From assembly GCF_036884655.1 (NCBI RefSeq), contig NC_088337.1, positions 31,536,501 to 31,600,500 on the forward strand: a stretch of DNA of 64,000 nucleotides. Direction: 5' to 3'. Below are positions 32,757 to 45,308 of this stretch, piece by piece (positions within the stretch are counted from its first letter, which is position 1; each line of letters opens with the position of its first letter). The translations under genes were made by a program, and so were the position numbers. The notes under the pieces were generated by a model. It had not been told where the DNA came from and did not search any database. It worked only from the letters and a program-made list of their open reading frames with translations. This stretch comes from Musa acuminata AAA Group. Taxonomy: Eukaryota; Streptophyta; Magnoliopsida; Zingiberales; Musaceae.

Positions 32757-35700
32757 TCAAACGAAAAATTTCTTAAGGTTCTGTGCATTCCATGCTCTCG
32801 GCAAAGTTGAGTCGTTTACCGTTGCGAGCTGGTACGTACCTGGTTGGACTATCCCGACAACCCGATAAGGCCCCTCCCATTTGGGGGCCAGCTTCCCCCT
32901 CGCCCTGGTCGGGTTGCTGACCTCAGTCCTCCTCAGGACCAGGTCTCCTAATTCAATCGGTCGGGGTCCTACCTTTCTGTTGTAGGTCCTTGCGACGACC
33001 CTTTGGTACGAGAGGGCTTTTAGGTGTCCGTTGGCGCGTCGCTCCTCGAGTACGTCGAGGCTGGCGCGAAGTCCCTCGTTGGAGATTTCCTCATTGTAGC
33101 TCCTTGTCCGGAGGGTGGCAATTACCACCTCGGGGGGCAAGACAGCTTCGGTTCCAAACGTCAGGCTGTACGGGGACTCTCCCGTCGCAGCCTTGGGAGT
33201 GGTGCGTAGGGACCATAGGACGCTGGGGAGTTCGTCCGTCCAGGCCGATCGGGCTGCAGAGACTCTCCTCCTGAGCCCGTCCAAGATTGACCGATTGGTG
33301 ACCTCCGCCAGCCCGTTCGTCTGAGGGTGGGCTACCGCGCTGAACCTCAGCTGGATGCCATGGGCGGCACAGAACTCCCGAAACCTTCTACCAGCGAACT
33401 GAGGCCCGTTATCCGTAATGATGACTTTGGGCAACCCGAACCGAGTTATTATGTTTTTCCACACGAATTTCTCCATTTGATGTTCTGTGATCGTCGCCAG
33501 CGGCTCGGCCTCGACCCACTTTGTGAAATAGTCCACTCCCACGATGATGTACTTCCGTTGCCCCGAAGCCGGTGTGAAAGGTCCGAGTAGGTCCAAACCC
33601 CACTGGGCGAAGGGCCATGCGGCGTCGATGGGGTTGAGCGGGACTGCAGGCTATCGGGGTGTGCGGGCATGTTCTTGGCATGACCCGCATCGCCGTGCGT
33701 AAGCCTTTGCATCCCGGCACATTGTCGGTCAGTAGTAACCCCGGCGTAGTATTTTGTGTGCCAAGGTTCGCCCGCCGATGTGCTCTCCGCAGATCCCTTC
33801 ATGGATCTCGGCCAAGACCGTCTGGGCTTCGTCGGGCTCCAAGCATCGTAGGAGGGGACAGGTGAACCGCCTATAAAGCCGCCCACTCTCCTCGGTGTAC
33901 CATGCGTGTGTACGATGCATGCGCCGGGCCGCAATTTCGTCGTTGGGGAGAGTCCCATCTCGCTTGAAGCGCAATAGCTCTTGTACCCATGTGATCGGCG
34001 TGCTGCTAGAGGCCGTAACGGCTATTTCGATGGCACGGGCAGGAAGCTCCTCAACCTCCGGCCATACTCCGGGGGTCGGCTGTGACACCAACTTAGCTAG
34101 CGCGTCGGCTCGCGCGTTCTCCCCCCTCGGGACATTAGATAGCTTGAAATATGGAAACTTGGCAGTCAAGTCCCTTACCTGTGCTAGGTATTTCGCCATG
34201 GTCGGATCCCGAGCTTTGTATCCACTGCTGAGCTGCTCGGCCACAAGCTGCGAGTCAGTGAGGACGTGTATCGTGGCTACTTGCATTTCGAGGGCCAATC
34301 TGAGCCCTGCCAGGAGCGCCTCGTACTCCGCCTCGTTGTTAGTGGCTTTGAACATGAAGCGGAGGGAGCGTTCGAATGAGCGTCCGTCGGGGGCGAGCAG
34401 CACCAGTCCCATGCCAGCACCCTTCGAGCCGGCCGAGCCGTCCATGTGTAGGAGTCAGGCCTTGGGAGGTTGCTCGAGGTCCCTGTCTTCCGTCTGGGTT
34501 AACTCTGCGATGAAATCGGCCATCGCCTGGGCCTTGATGGCGGTCCTGGGTACGTATCTTATATCATGTTCGTCGAGCTCCACCGCCCACTTGAGGAGCT
34601 GCCCTGCAACATCAAATTTAGACAAAACCTGTCGAAGAGGCTGGTCGGTGATGACCTCCACGGGGTGGGCCTGGAAGTAGGGGCGCAACTTCCTAGCCGA
34701 CAGCACCAGGGCGAGCACAAGCTTTTCTATTGCCGGGTAACGCCCCTCGGGTCCGCTCAGGACATGATTGACGTAGTAGATCAGAAGTTGTTCGCCGGAG
34801 CTTTCTTTGATCAGGACAGAACTGACTGCGTGTGGGGAAGCCGCCAGGTAGAGACCCAGCTTCTCCCCGGGAGAAACAAAGGCGAGTCGAGGGAGGCTGG
34901 CTAGGCACTGCTTTATTTGTTTGAAGGCCTCCTTGCACTCCGTCGTCCATTGGAAGCTTTTTGGGTCCTTGAGCGCTCTGAAGAGGGGGAGGCAGCGATC
35001 GCCCAACCGGGCTAGGAAGCGAGAGAGGGCGACAAGCCTTCCATTAAGTCGTTGCAGGTCTTTGATCGTCCGGGGTGATTGCATATCGACGATGGTCTGA
35101 ACCTTCTCCGGGTTGGCGTCAATTCCTCTTTCGTGAATGATGAACCCGAGGAATTTCCTGGAGGTCACGCTGAAGACGCATTTTGTGGGGTTAAGTCGCA
35201 TACCGAACTTGCGCATTGTGGCAAACGCCTCAGTCAAGTCGGCAAGGTGGGCTCCCGCCTCTCAGCTTTTCACAATCATGTCGTCCACGTAAACTTCCAT
35301 GTTCCTCCCGATCTGATGGGCGAACATCTTGTTCACAGTTCTCTGATATGTGGCCCCGGCGTTCTTCAGCCCGAACGACATGACCTTATAGAAGTACATG
35401 CCTTGGTCGATGAGGAAGGTCGTGTGCTTTTCGTCTTCGGGTGCCATCCTGATCTGGTTGTATCCCGAATAGGCGTCCATAAAAGAGAGGTGTGCGTGTT
35501 CGGCTGTTGCGTCAACCAGCTGGTCAATCCTGGGGAGGGGGTAGCAATCTTTCGGGCATGCATTGTTGAGACTGGTGTAGTCGACGCACATCCTCCAGCT
35601 TCCATTATGTTTTTTCACGAGCACTACATTGGATAGCCATTGAGGGTATTTGGCTTCTTCTATGAAGCCTGCCGCTAAAAGTCGACCCACCTCTTCTCGT

Positions 35701-38068
35701 ATGGCGCATTGCCGTTCGGGGGCCTGCCGCCTGGGCTTCTATTTCACCGGGCGGGCGTCAGGTGGGATGCTGAGGTGGTGCTGTGCGATCCTTGGATCGA
35801 CACCCGCCATGTCAGATGGAGACCAGACGAAGATGTCAGCGTTCTCCCGTAGGAGAGCGATGAGTTGCTTCTGCTCTCGCTCGGGTAGTTCCGAACCGAT
35901 CCTGACCATCTGGTCCGGGCGAGCTCCTTGCAGCGGTACGTCGATCGTGGACCCCCTTGGCTCGGGGTGAGGGGTTGGCTTTTTCGTCTCCCGGAGGTCT
36001 TCCAGTGGTGGCTCGATCCTGGCCTTCTTGTGCAATGAAACGGAGGTCAGGTAGCACCGTCTGGACTCTCGGGGGCTTCCCATAACTTCCCCGACTCCAG
36101 CGTGAGTCGGGAACTTGATGGTTTGGTAGTAGGTCGAGACAACGACCCTAACCTTGTTAAGGGTCGGCTGACCGAGTATGGCGTTGTAGGCGGTGGGAAG
36201 GTCGACCACCAGAAACGTGGTCATTATCATCTTCCACTTTGGCGGGACCCCTAAGGTTAGGGGCAGGGTGATAGCTCCCCGTGGTGATATCGAATCTCCA
36301 GTGAACCCGGTGAGCGTTGAGCACATCGGCTTCATGCTCTCTCTAGCCAGGCCGAGCTTCTGGAAGGCGTCGAAATAAAGTATGTCGGCTGAGCTCCCAA
36401 TGTCGACCATGATCCTTCGTACCTGTGCGTTGGCTATCCTGGCCGATATTACGAGAGCGTCGTCGTGCTTAGTTTGCTCGGATATTCCGGTCGGGAAGGT
36501 GATCTTGGGCTCGGTCCTGTGTCCGAGGGCTTCGTCCGAGGCGGCCCGGGCGTACGCCTTTCTTCCCGACGCGGAGCTCCCCCCTGACCGCCGGCTATCA
36601 CATCGATGTGACGCTCGACGGGGCCTTCGGGGCGTGGTGAGAGCTGTTCGTCTAGCCGGAGGTACTGGCCGAGATGCCCTCTTTGAATGAGCTCTTCAAT
36701 TTGTCTCTTTAGTTCACGGCACTGTTCGGTGTCGTGTCCGTGCTGCCGGTGGAAACGATAATATTTTGAGCGGTCCGCGAGCTCTCTCGGGTTCTTCATC
36801 GGGTGAGGATTCTTAAGTAGCCCCTTACTCTTCTCATGGAGAAATATTTCCGTCCGGGATGAACTTAAGGCGGGGAGGGGAGGCCCCAGGTCGGACCTGT
36901 CCAGCTTACGTCGGAATGCGGCGGGCTGCTGCTGCCGGGGCGGCTCCGACTTGAATTTTTTGCGCTCCTCTTGCTTCCCGGACATCCATGCCTCCGCGGC
37001 GATGAACTGGCTGGCGCGCTGGAGCATCTCGGGGACCGCGGCGGGGGGTCGCTCTAGGAGAGACCATAAGAACCTGGAAGGACGCAGGCCTGTCATGAAT
37101 GCCTGCATCAACAGAGAAGGGTGAGCGTCTGCTGGTCCCCGAATTTGGGTCGTATAACGGTTTACAAAATGGGATAGAGGCTCGTCCTCCTTTTGGCGGA
37201 GCCCTAAGAGCAATGCCACGGACGGCTTTGGCCGAGCGTAGGCCAGGAAGCTGAGCTCGAAGTCTCGGGCGAGTTGGTCGAAGGAGGCGATAGTCCCGGC
37301 TTTCAGGCTGCCGTACCACGCGCGAGCCGGCCCTCGCAGTGTTGTCGGGAACGCCCTGCACATCAAGGCGTCTGAAGTCCCATATAGCGCCATCTGGGCA
37401 CGGAAGGCGGCCACATGGTCAGCCGGGTCAGCGGCGCCGTCATACGTATCTAGCGAGGGAAGGCGGAAGTGCGGGGTAATGGTCTGATCTTAGATCTCGG
37501 GGATGAACGGGGATCCTTGCCGTGTGTCCGCCCTGAATTCTCCCTTTGACATACGCACCTCTTGTTGTACTTCGTCGAGTCGCTGACTGACGAGGCGCAA
37601 CTGGGCTCGCAAGGCATTGGTCGAGTCGGCGGATGGGGCTTCGGGCTCGGGAAGGCCCGCGGTGCTTTCCGTCTCTCGACTTCTAGGATGGGGCACCGGG
37701 TTTTGAGGCGATGTGAGGGGCTCGGGAAGCGGTGAGTGAATCCGGTTGTGGGTTCCCTGTTGCTGCGAAGGACGGGCCGCGTGCGATGGGGCCCGCTGGG
37801 AGACACTTGGGATGATGGTCTGCACCATGCTGGTGAGAGCTCGGACTTGTTGGGCGAGGTCGTGAAAGGCCTCGGGCGGCACTGGTGACGGGGCGACGGG
37901 GGCGCCGTCGGGAGGTGACAAGCCTGGGTCATTGAATAATTGCCAGTAACGTTCAGCCACCGTCGAGGGGCGTTCGTCATGGGGTTCATTATGCGGGGGG
38001 TATTCCCGCAGAGTGGGAAGCTCGACGGTTGAGGGTTCGCCGAGGTGGGTTTGCTGACCGCTTGACAT
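32757..38068 (-). pseudogene. Gag-Pol of element C, broken by premature stops
   Basis: Reading from 38068 down, the order matches element B: gag N-terminus (EAFHDLAQQV), gag core with [16 protein letters not shown], protease ([13 protein letters not shown], with the catalytic DTG changed to DIG), reverse transcriptase with YVDD, RNase H, archaeal-type RNase H (the MDGSAGSKGAGMG region) and integrase ([24 protein letters not shown]). Stops at about 37490, 35739, 35262, 34455, 33729 and 33650 sit where B has Gln, Arg or Trp codons; each fits a single C-to-T or G-to-A change or, for the Arg codon, two. There is also frame loss near 36450-36600. The polyprotein cannot be made from this copy. Confidence 0.92.
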
Positions 38069-38096
38069 TCGGACGACCCTCCTTCTAGCGCCAATT
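38069..38096 (-). other. Primer-binding-like site of element C
   Basis: On the minus strand, AAATTGGCGCTAGAAGGAGG follows the LTR end, the same core as in elements A and B. Confidence 0.7.
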
Positions 38097-38803
38097 TGTT
38101 ACGGTAAGTAACTTTTTTAGCCGAGACCTGAGGGTCTGCTCGGCTGGTTCTGGGGTCCGAATGGCTGGGATTAGGCGCGCTTCCCCTCGAGATCTGGTGG
38201 TGGCCGATCGCGGGGAATTGGGCCGGCGAGGTCCTCGACGCCGGGTCTGCTTCGATCGAATACCTGCACACAGGCCAGGGCAGTGGTTCGGCCCGACCCC
38301 TCCGACGATCAAGTTATTTCCTCGGAGAGGGGTTTTTTTGGACCCAGTCCGTGAAACAGAGAGGGCCTTTGGTTGAGTAGTTTTTCTTACCTCTTCGTCT
38401 AGGACTCCGGGGTATTTGTAGATGAGTCAGATGTTACATGATGTGGCAGTTTACAGGGCACTGGGGTTGCGTGGTGAACACGGCTACCGCAAGGTATGGG
38501 CACGCCTTGGTCGATGCGCCCCTTTGCCTCGGTCGGGCACATGGAGTCAAATGCTGAGGTTCGTTGGCCGAGGGTCGGTGACGTTGGCGCACATCAAGTC
38601 GGCATTATTGCTTGCTTCCTCGGTTGGTGCCTTCTTCTGGTTGGACCGGTCGCGGGGTTATCCAGGCACGGCGAGCGAGGGTGCACAGGGCGCAGGTGTT
38701 AATGCTCGTTTCCTGGGGCGTCGTGTCACCCATGGTTGACAGATGTCGTGGTACGTTATGTCAAATCCGTCGTGTTACGTCAGGTCTGTTTTTACCCCTA
38801 TCA
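38097..38803 (-). repeat. 5' LTR of element C (707 bp)
   Basis: Partner of 26843-27550, about 95.5% identical and mostly differing by transitions. The right neighbour at 38804-38808 is ATACA, which does not match the left flank. Confidence 0.93.
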
Positions 38804-39499
38804 ATACATATATTAATTAAATTTTAAATCATGATTAATCGAGGACCATGATATACTAAAAATATAATCAAATCTATCAAAATCGATTCTTTATGAGCAA
38901 CGTTGAATCCTATTAAATTATGTCTATCTCAACATAAAACGTAACGTCACGATTTCGAATGGAAAATAATTATATGCCTCCGGATACCATGGGACGGCGT
39001 TGAATCCGGAGCGAATTGGATCGACCAGGATAGGCAACGTGGCACGATGCTGACCAGGATATGCATGTGTTTTGTTGGTGGCCATGGTTACACGCTGCTC
39101 GACCCGTCGGCATCACGTGGAACATTGGCTGTCCCATTTATACGTGAAGCTATGGTTGTCCATATTCCGAGGGATTTTTCCTTGATTTCAAACAATATTT
39201 TATTATATCATGATTTGATACCGCACCTAATCTTCCCCCAATTTGTATTGAGAATAGTTAATTACATAACTATAAGCAAGAGATTAGAGTGAAATACGCA
39301 GTTCTACTGGCTAAGCAAAAGGCAAAGGTTTGGATCGTAGGCATCTATCCGTCATCACACCAAGACGTGGCTAAGAAGTCTCCAAGTCAGCTATATATCC
39401 AAGCAAAACAGTACTGCTCGTACTTATTCGCCGGGGAGTAGATGAGCTCTATGCTTGGCATGGCCTCTTCCGCTCTCAGTTCTCGTCTCTCTGCTGCCA
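38804..39499 (+). promoter_or_regulatory. Upstream region of the NPH3-like gene
   Basis: AT-rich, then mixed sequence. A good TATA box, CTATATATCC, lies at 39391-39400, about 100 bp before the start codon. Out-of-frame ATGs occur at 39442, 39451 and 39460, and an in-frame stop at 39443 precedes the start. Confidence 0.55.
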
Positions 39500-40168
39500 T
39501 GGAAACAACCAGCCAATGGTACTCTCTCTTCTCTCTGACTCACGCGCAGCACTCCATGGCTCTCTGTCTGTAAACTATTCCTAATTTCTCCTATATTCCA
39601 GGGATTTTTCACAAGATATCCCAAGCGACATCGTCGTCCAGGTCGGAGACGCTACTTTTCAGCTCCATAAGGTACGCGAGTCTTCCCCCACACATATGAA
39701 TGATCTTCTTCTATCTAATAATTCGTAGACCTTGTTATGCAGTTCGTGCTGGCGTCCAAGAGCGGGTACATCACGAGGAAAGTGATGGAGTCGGAGAGCG
39801 CCAACCTTAGCTGCATAGATCTCTCGGATCTGTCGATCGGAGCAGAGGTGTTCGAGAGGGTGGCCAAGTTCTGCTACGGTGTCAACTTCGAGATCTCCGT
39901 GCGCAACGTGGCGGCGCTGCGGTGCGCGGCGGAGTACTTGCAGATGACCGAAGAGTACTGCCGTGGCAACCTGGCGGCGAGGACGGAGGAGTTCATCAAC
40001 CAAGCGGCGGTGAAGACACTCCCAGGGGCGGTGGCGTTGCTCCGGTCGTGCGAGGGCCCCCTCCTCCCGATGGCCGAGTCGCTCCGCGTCGTGCAGCGCT
40101 CCGTTGATGCCATCAGCTTGAAGGTTCCTAACGATAATTATTCATGCTGTTTAATTAATTACCGGCAG

Positions 40169-40256
<88 letters not shown>

Positions 40257-41773
40257 TGTTTTTCTCAAGAGATTACAACTAATAATTCAATAAAATACAA
40301 GCAAATCCCACAATAATATTAATAACGAGTTCGTCGTCTAACTTATGCTCGTTGATTTAGCATGGTGTTATATCACCCTCGAAATCTAGCAATATAATTA
40401 CTTTTACCTCCACCCTTTTGCATTAATTTAATTGTAGGCGTGCAACGAGTCGAACCGCCCAACGCGTTCCCCACTGAACTGGTGGGCCGGCGAGCTCGCC
40501 GTTCTTTCCCCGACCTCCCTCCAGATGATCCTCATCGCCATGAAATCCCGCGGCGCCGACCCCAAATCCCTCGCTGCTGCCGTTGTCGTCTACGCTGAGA
40601 ATTTCCTACCCCACCTCCTCCACCCTTCCTCCGGCGCCAGCGCCCCAGCCGGCGGAAACGACAGGACTCGGGAGCGCAGCCTTCTGGAGTCCGTTGTTTC
40701 CATCCTCCTTCCCGACTGCGACGCCCCACTTCCTGTCGGCTTCATCTTCTACCTTCTCCGGGCCGCCATCTTCCTCGAAGCCTCCGAGGGATGCCGGCGG
40801 GAGCTAGAGCGGCGGGCCTCCGCCTGCCTCGACCAGGCGACAGTCGCCGACCTCCTCACCATCACTCTAGACTATTCCGGCGAGCGTGTCGTGGATCTAG
40901 AAACCGCGCGGCGTATTGTGGCCGGCTTCGCGGAGAGGGAGGCTGGCGGCGGGGGCGGAGCGGTCTACAAAGGAGATAGTGGCGCCGCCGGCTGCTCCGC
41001 GGCGGTTCAGAAGGTGGCGCGTACCGTCGACAGCTTTGTTGGGAAGATCGCGTCAGATGAGGAACTCTCAGTGTCCAAGTTCACGGGGATCGCGGGAGCT
41101 CTCCCCAAGTCAGCTCGCCGCTTCGATGACGACCTCTACCGCGCCGTCGACATCTATCTCAAGGTCCAAATTACCCTACATGTGTAGGAATGTTTCTTCC
41201 TCTCAAGGAAGTCTTTTCAGTCATGGAACACAAGCTAACTACCATCGGTCTTGAATTGGGTATATACCGCAGGCGCACCCGGGGCTGGACGAGCTCGAGA
41301 GGGAGAAGGCGTCCAGTGTGATAGACCCGTTGAAGCTGTCGTACGAGGCCCGGCTCCATGCTTCGCAGAACAAGCGGCTTCCCTTGCAAATTGTCCTCCA
41401 TGCTCTGTACTACGACCAACTAAAGCAAAGGAGCGGAATGGAGGATGAGGCAGCGGCTGGGGCACCGGGTGCAACGCTGGGACCAGACCACGGGCTGAAT
41501 AACGACGTCTCGTTGATCAGGGAGAACGAGGCCCTGCGATCGGAGCTGAAGCGGATGAAGATGTATGTGTCGGAGTTGCATCGAGGAGGAGGGGGAGGAG
41601 AGGGGAGCGGAGTCAAGGCCAGAAGCAAGAAGGCCATGTTCTTCTCCTCGGTTTCCCGGACGCTGGGGAAGCTTAATCCTTTCAAGCAGGGATCAAAGGA
41701 TACTTCCAACATGGACGACGGTGTTGTGGTGGATGTGACCAAGCCCAGGAGGAGGAGGTTCTCGATATCTTAA
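39500..41773 (+). CDS. NPH3/RPT2-like BTB-POZ domain protein
   Basis: Five exons, 39500-39519, 39602-39671, 39743-40123, 40438-41163 and 41273-41773, give 565 residues. The start METTSQWDFSQDIPSDI is typical of the RPT2 branch. The BTB domain covers about residues 12-115 (IVVQVGDATFQLHK, FCYGVNFEISVRNVAALRCA). The NPH3 domain follows from ACNESNRPTRSPLNWWAGEL near 158 to about 440, including SLLESVVSILLP and YRAVDIYLKAHPGL. After that come a short coiled coil (SLIRENEALRSELKRMKMYV) and a basic C-terminus ending RRRRFSIS. Family members act with phototropins at the plasma membrane as CUL3 substrate adaptors in phototropism and leaf positioning. Intron 3 holds an 84-bp TA microsatellite. No break was seen. 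The exact orthologue is uncertain. Confidence 0.93.
40171..40254. repeat. (AT)42 microsatellite in intron 3 of the NPH3-like gene
   Basis: 84 bp of perfect alternating AT between exons 3 and 4. It is self-complementary and likely to be length-variable. Confidence 0.95.
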
Positions 41774-41801
41774 AGACCAGAGATATCCATTGTGATACTT
41801 C

Positions 41802-41841
<40 letters not shown>

Positions 41842-42995
41842 TGTGTGTGTATCTGCTTGTTGTTTGTGTAAAAGAATTCTTCTTGACACAATATGATCAT
41901 AAGTGATGGGGAATTCGTTAGTTTGTGTCCAAAATATTGGATATACAAATCATATATAAATAGGATATTTTGACATGAGTCAGATATTTTTGAATGTTTT
42001 TGTGTGAGTTAACATATCGCATATAAAAAAAATATGCTTTCGATGTTTTATTTTGGATAGATATATCACACGTAAATAAGATATCTGAAATATTTATTTT
42101 CTTATGAAGGAACCTAGCATATCTTTTAACTCTCCAATTCTCCAATCAATTTATGATTTTATTATATAATATATTTATTTATTTTTTAATTTATTAATAA
42201 AATTTTATATTACAAAATATTAATATTTCTCCACAAAGTGATTGATTTCATCGTTCTTCAACCAAATTGGAGTTGATTTAATTTTTAAATTGTATTAATC
42301 AATAGAATATTTAGATTTATTTGAATTCAATTGAATCAAGTATAATATTATTTGAAATGTAAATATATATTAAACATGTACTTATTGCTTATTTTTAACA
42401 ATGCAAAATATTATTAATTTATTACTAATTTTGGGTACTTATTGCTTATTTTATCATCTAATATAAATATATGACAGCTCAAAATCAACTATAATTTTAT
42501 ATGCATAATTTTTTCGTTCGACGGATATAATTCACAATATATAAGAAAATTATTATGGGAATAATTGAATCATACCCAAGTAGATCCCCAGAAAATACAG
42601 GTGTCGTGGGACCCAACTGTTTGACCAACCAGAAACTTGGGGACGTTAAATAGCGGCGTCCATCGTACTCGGGCCCGGGAATTCTACTCATTCTAGGGTT
42701 ACGCAGGTCCGGCGACGGCCCGACCACCGCTCCGCTCAACTGCTGTCAGATCGGGAAGCGGTTGCTCTCCTGCTTCTTGTGCTCGCGATTGATGAGAATG
42801 TTTTTTTGGTTACCTATTTATTCGTGATCTTTGTCAGATTTTGCTTTCGTTACTGCAGTAATCTCTGTGTTTGCGACATCCATCGATTGCCATCTTCATC
42901 TCGCACGAGAAGCTGTGCGGTTTCCCAGAGTCCGCTGCTGATTTTATAGGGAGGGAAGGCGGAGCTGCGTGTATCGGAGGGGAAGGGCCGGCACC
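41774..42995. other. Intergenic region between NPH3-like and EIF1AD-like genes
   Basis: It starts with the 3' region of the NPH3-like gene, including a TA microsatellite at about 41805-41837 followed by GT repeats. 41900-42560 is AT-rich. 42600-42995 is GC-richer and is probably the promoter and leader of the next gene. No other gene was recognised. Confidence 0.5.
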
Positions 42996-44881
42996 ATGAA
43001 AGCGGCAGGTAGAAAGAATATTAGGAGGGCGTCGAAGGAGGACGGAATTTCGCTCCGAGAAGGCCAGGGCATCATGAAAGTTGTGTCTCTTCGCGGCTCC
43101 AACGTTATCGAGGTCGGGTGATGGCGCACATCGATGCATGAATCTTGATACTTAACAGTTTCACCCATGTTTTCTACAGGTTACAGTAAATTAGAAAATC
43201 CCCTTTGCTTGATGTGATAATGATTCCTTTTTGTTGCATCTCTTATTGAATTTTGCGGTATGCTTGACATGGATGGATTACTACAATAAATGCAGTATCT
43301 TTGAATGCATCCTTTGATTGCCAGGAAGCACAAGATTATTATTGGTGACTTTTACATGTGCCTTACTCTTCAGTCGTTGTTCTGATTCTTTAGTGTCACC
43401 AAAGGGGTTTACTTGATAAATGGCTTCTTCAAGTGCGGCCAGTTTTTCTGATGTTTGAAGATTACCGGTTTGAAACCACCTCTTTGCATTGTTTTTGTGT
43501 TGTTTGTCGATTCTTGTTGCCATCGCATGATATATTTGCTTCAAGCTATGATGCATATGGTTGTGACATTGGCTGTATTGTAGCGTAACTCTTGCGTCAT
43601 TGTTATTTTATCTATCTCATCTTTATATAGGCAACAATCAGTCCAGCCCATAGAATCTTGATTGATGTTGTATTTTGGTTAGTAAATGATGTAGGATGGA
43701 TTAAAGAGAACTTTGATTATAGTATAGTCCATTAAGTTCTAACATTTGAAAATTTAGACTAACATCCACTTCTTGCCCTGCTTGGTATTCTGTAAATGCC
43801 TGAAAAAATACATGAAAATTGAATGTGATACTTCGCAAAGTCTCTGTGTGTATCAAGCCTGTCAACAACCATATGCTGAAGTAGATTACAGTTTGAGACG
43901 TAGGTTGTTCTTTGAAGTTGGAAATTCAAGTTTGAGTTTCTTTTATATTAACTAACCTGATGCTTCTTCACCTCCAGTAACTTATAATCGTTTCGCTGTC
44001 TTCTCTTTTGTTAGGTCATGGATGCCAAAGGTGTTAAATCTCTCGCTTTATTTCCAGCCAAATTTCAGAAGAGCTTTTGGATTAAAACAGGTATGTAGCT
44101 TAAGAGAATGTATCAAGGGTCTTTTTTTTAATTTCTGACATGGACATACAAAAGTACAAGGAAAATCTGCTGTATGTGCAGTGTGTTATTGTTATCTTAT
44201 ATATCATATATTAGTCAACATTAGTCAAGGACGTGGAATTGCCTCCATATGTGACATTGGATTGCTTCCACCATCCAGGAAGTTTCGTTGTGGTAGATGA
44301 AAGTGGAAGGGAGAAAGCCCTCGAGTCAGGTAGCAAGATAGCATGTATGGTTTCACAAGTTCTCTTCCATGACCAAGTTCGAGCACTTGAAAAATCTTTG
44401 GACTGGTGAGTTGCTTGATGATTCATGAGTTTGCATAATTTGCTTTCATGCATTGGTTCTGTAAACATTTATATAATAAAGACAGAAAACCGTAGGGTGT
44501 TTATCTAGTATCTTTAACCTTTGTACTTGATTTTTAAAGAACTAAAACAAGCAACTCTATGCTTGTTTATATGCAGTATAAAATCCATCGACCAATACAA
44601 ATTTCTGGTTTATATGCATTGTTTGGTTGCCATGTTGCATTGTCTGATCTGTGCATCATCTAGCCATATTACTACTGGTGTGTTTCTTTCATCGATGCAG
44701 GCCTGCTATATTCAGAACCGCAACACCTGACGATAGCCACCAAGAGTCGAAATCACAATGCAAAGAAGAAACGGGTTCTGATAGTGAGGATGGCCTCCCA
44801 CCACTCGAAGCAAATCTGAACAGAAATAGGCCTATTGAGCTGTATTCCGATAGCGATTCAGATTCTTGTCCTGCTTACTAG
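42996..44881 (+). CDS. EIF1AD-like RNA-binding protein (S1/IF1 fold)
   Basis: Four exons, 42996-43112, 44015-44090, 44279-44405 and 44701-44881, give 166 residues. The N-terminus MKAAGRKNIRRASKED is basic. The eIF1A-like OB fold spans about 20-110 (IMKVVSLRGSNVIEVMDAKG, ALFPAKFQKSFWIKTGSFVV, SKIACMVSQVLFHDQVRAL). After it comes an acidic Ser/Asp tail with two clusters (ETGSDSEDGLPP and YSDSDSDS). This is the eukaryotic EIF1AD (Obelix) architecture, a conserved nuclear protein tied to ribosome or stress biology. All splice sites are canonical and phases fit. Intron 1 (about 900 bp) contains an unexplained 91-codon antisense frame at 43281-43556. Confidence 0.92.
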
Positions 44882-45308
44882 CACACTATCGATCAGTTGA
44901 AGGGACAATTTCTTTGATGTATTTTGATGTCCGTAACACTGCTTGTCTTTGAAAGATGGTGATGGACTGCTTATTCTGCCCGAATTGGACTGAATCAGGA
45001 GTCCTGTGTTGTCTCTTACACTTGTGTTGGATACTGAAATCACTCGTCACACTTGTGTGTCCGTGATGGGATTACCTTTCAAATTGGACCTACCAAAGGT
45101 AACATATACGGGGATCTTTACTTCATCTTTTGCCTTATGGATCAAATTTCTCTCATTGTTTTTTGTAATGATATATATGCAGTGCATCATACGAGCACAA
45201 CGGGAGATAAGGTGAACGAAGGCCATCGATGAATTCGTGGTTACTTGGATCGGTGTGGCATATCATGTCTTGGTTGCATGAGCTGCTAGTCCGATCACGG
45301 TTCCAATC

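Larger units (their letters stand above)
26843..38803 (-). mobile_element. Element C: decayed Tat-lineage Ty3/gypsy retrotransposon
   Basis: An 11961-bp element on the minus strand with LTRs of 708 and 707 bp, primer site, gag-pol (broken), antisense three-exon gene (intact), 65-bp array and polypurine tract, in the same order as element B. The LTRs differ at about 32 positions (about 4.5%, counted by eye), so it is clearly older than B. The bases next to the two ends (CCCAT on the left, ATACA on the right) do not match, so there is no target duplication. This points to recombination between two elements or to loss of the original flank. Confidence 0.93.

Noticed and set aside
39442..39499. 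Upstream ATGs at 39442, 39451 and 39460 as starts of the NPH3-like gene
   Set aside because: They are out of frame with the BTB coding sequence. The frame of the BTB domain has a stop at 39443 and its first ATG is at 39500.
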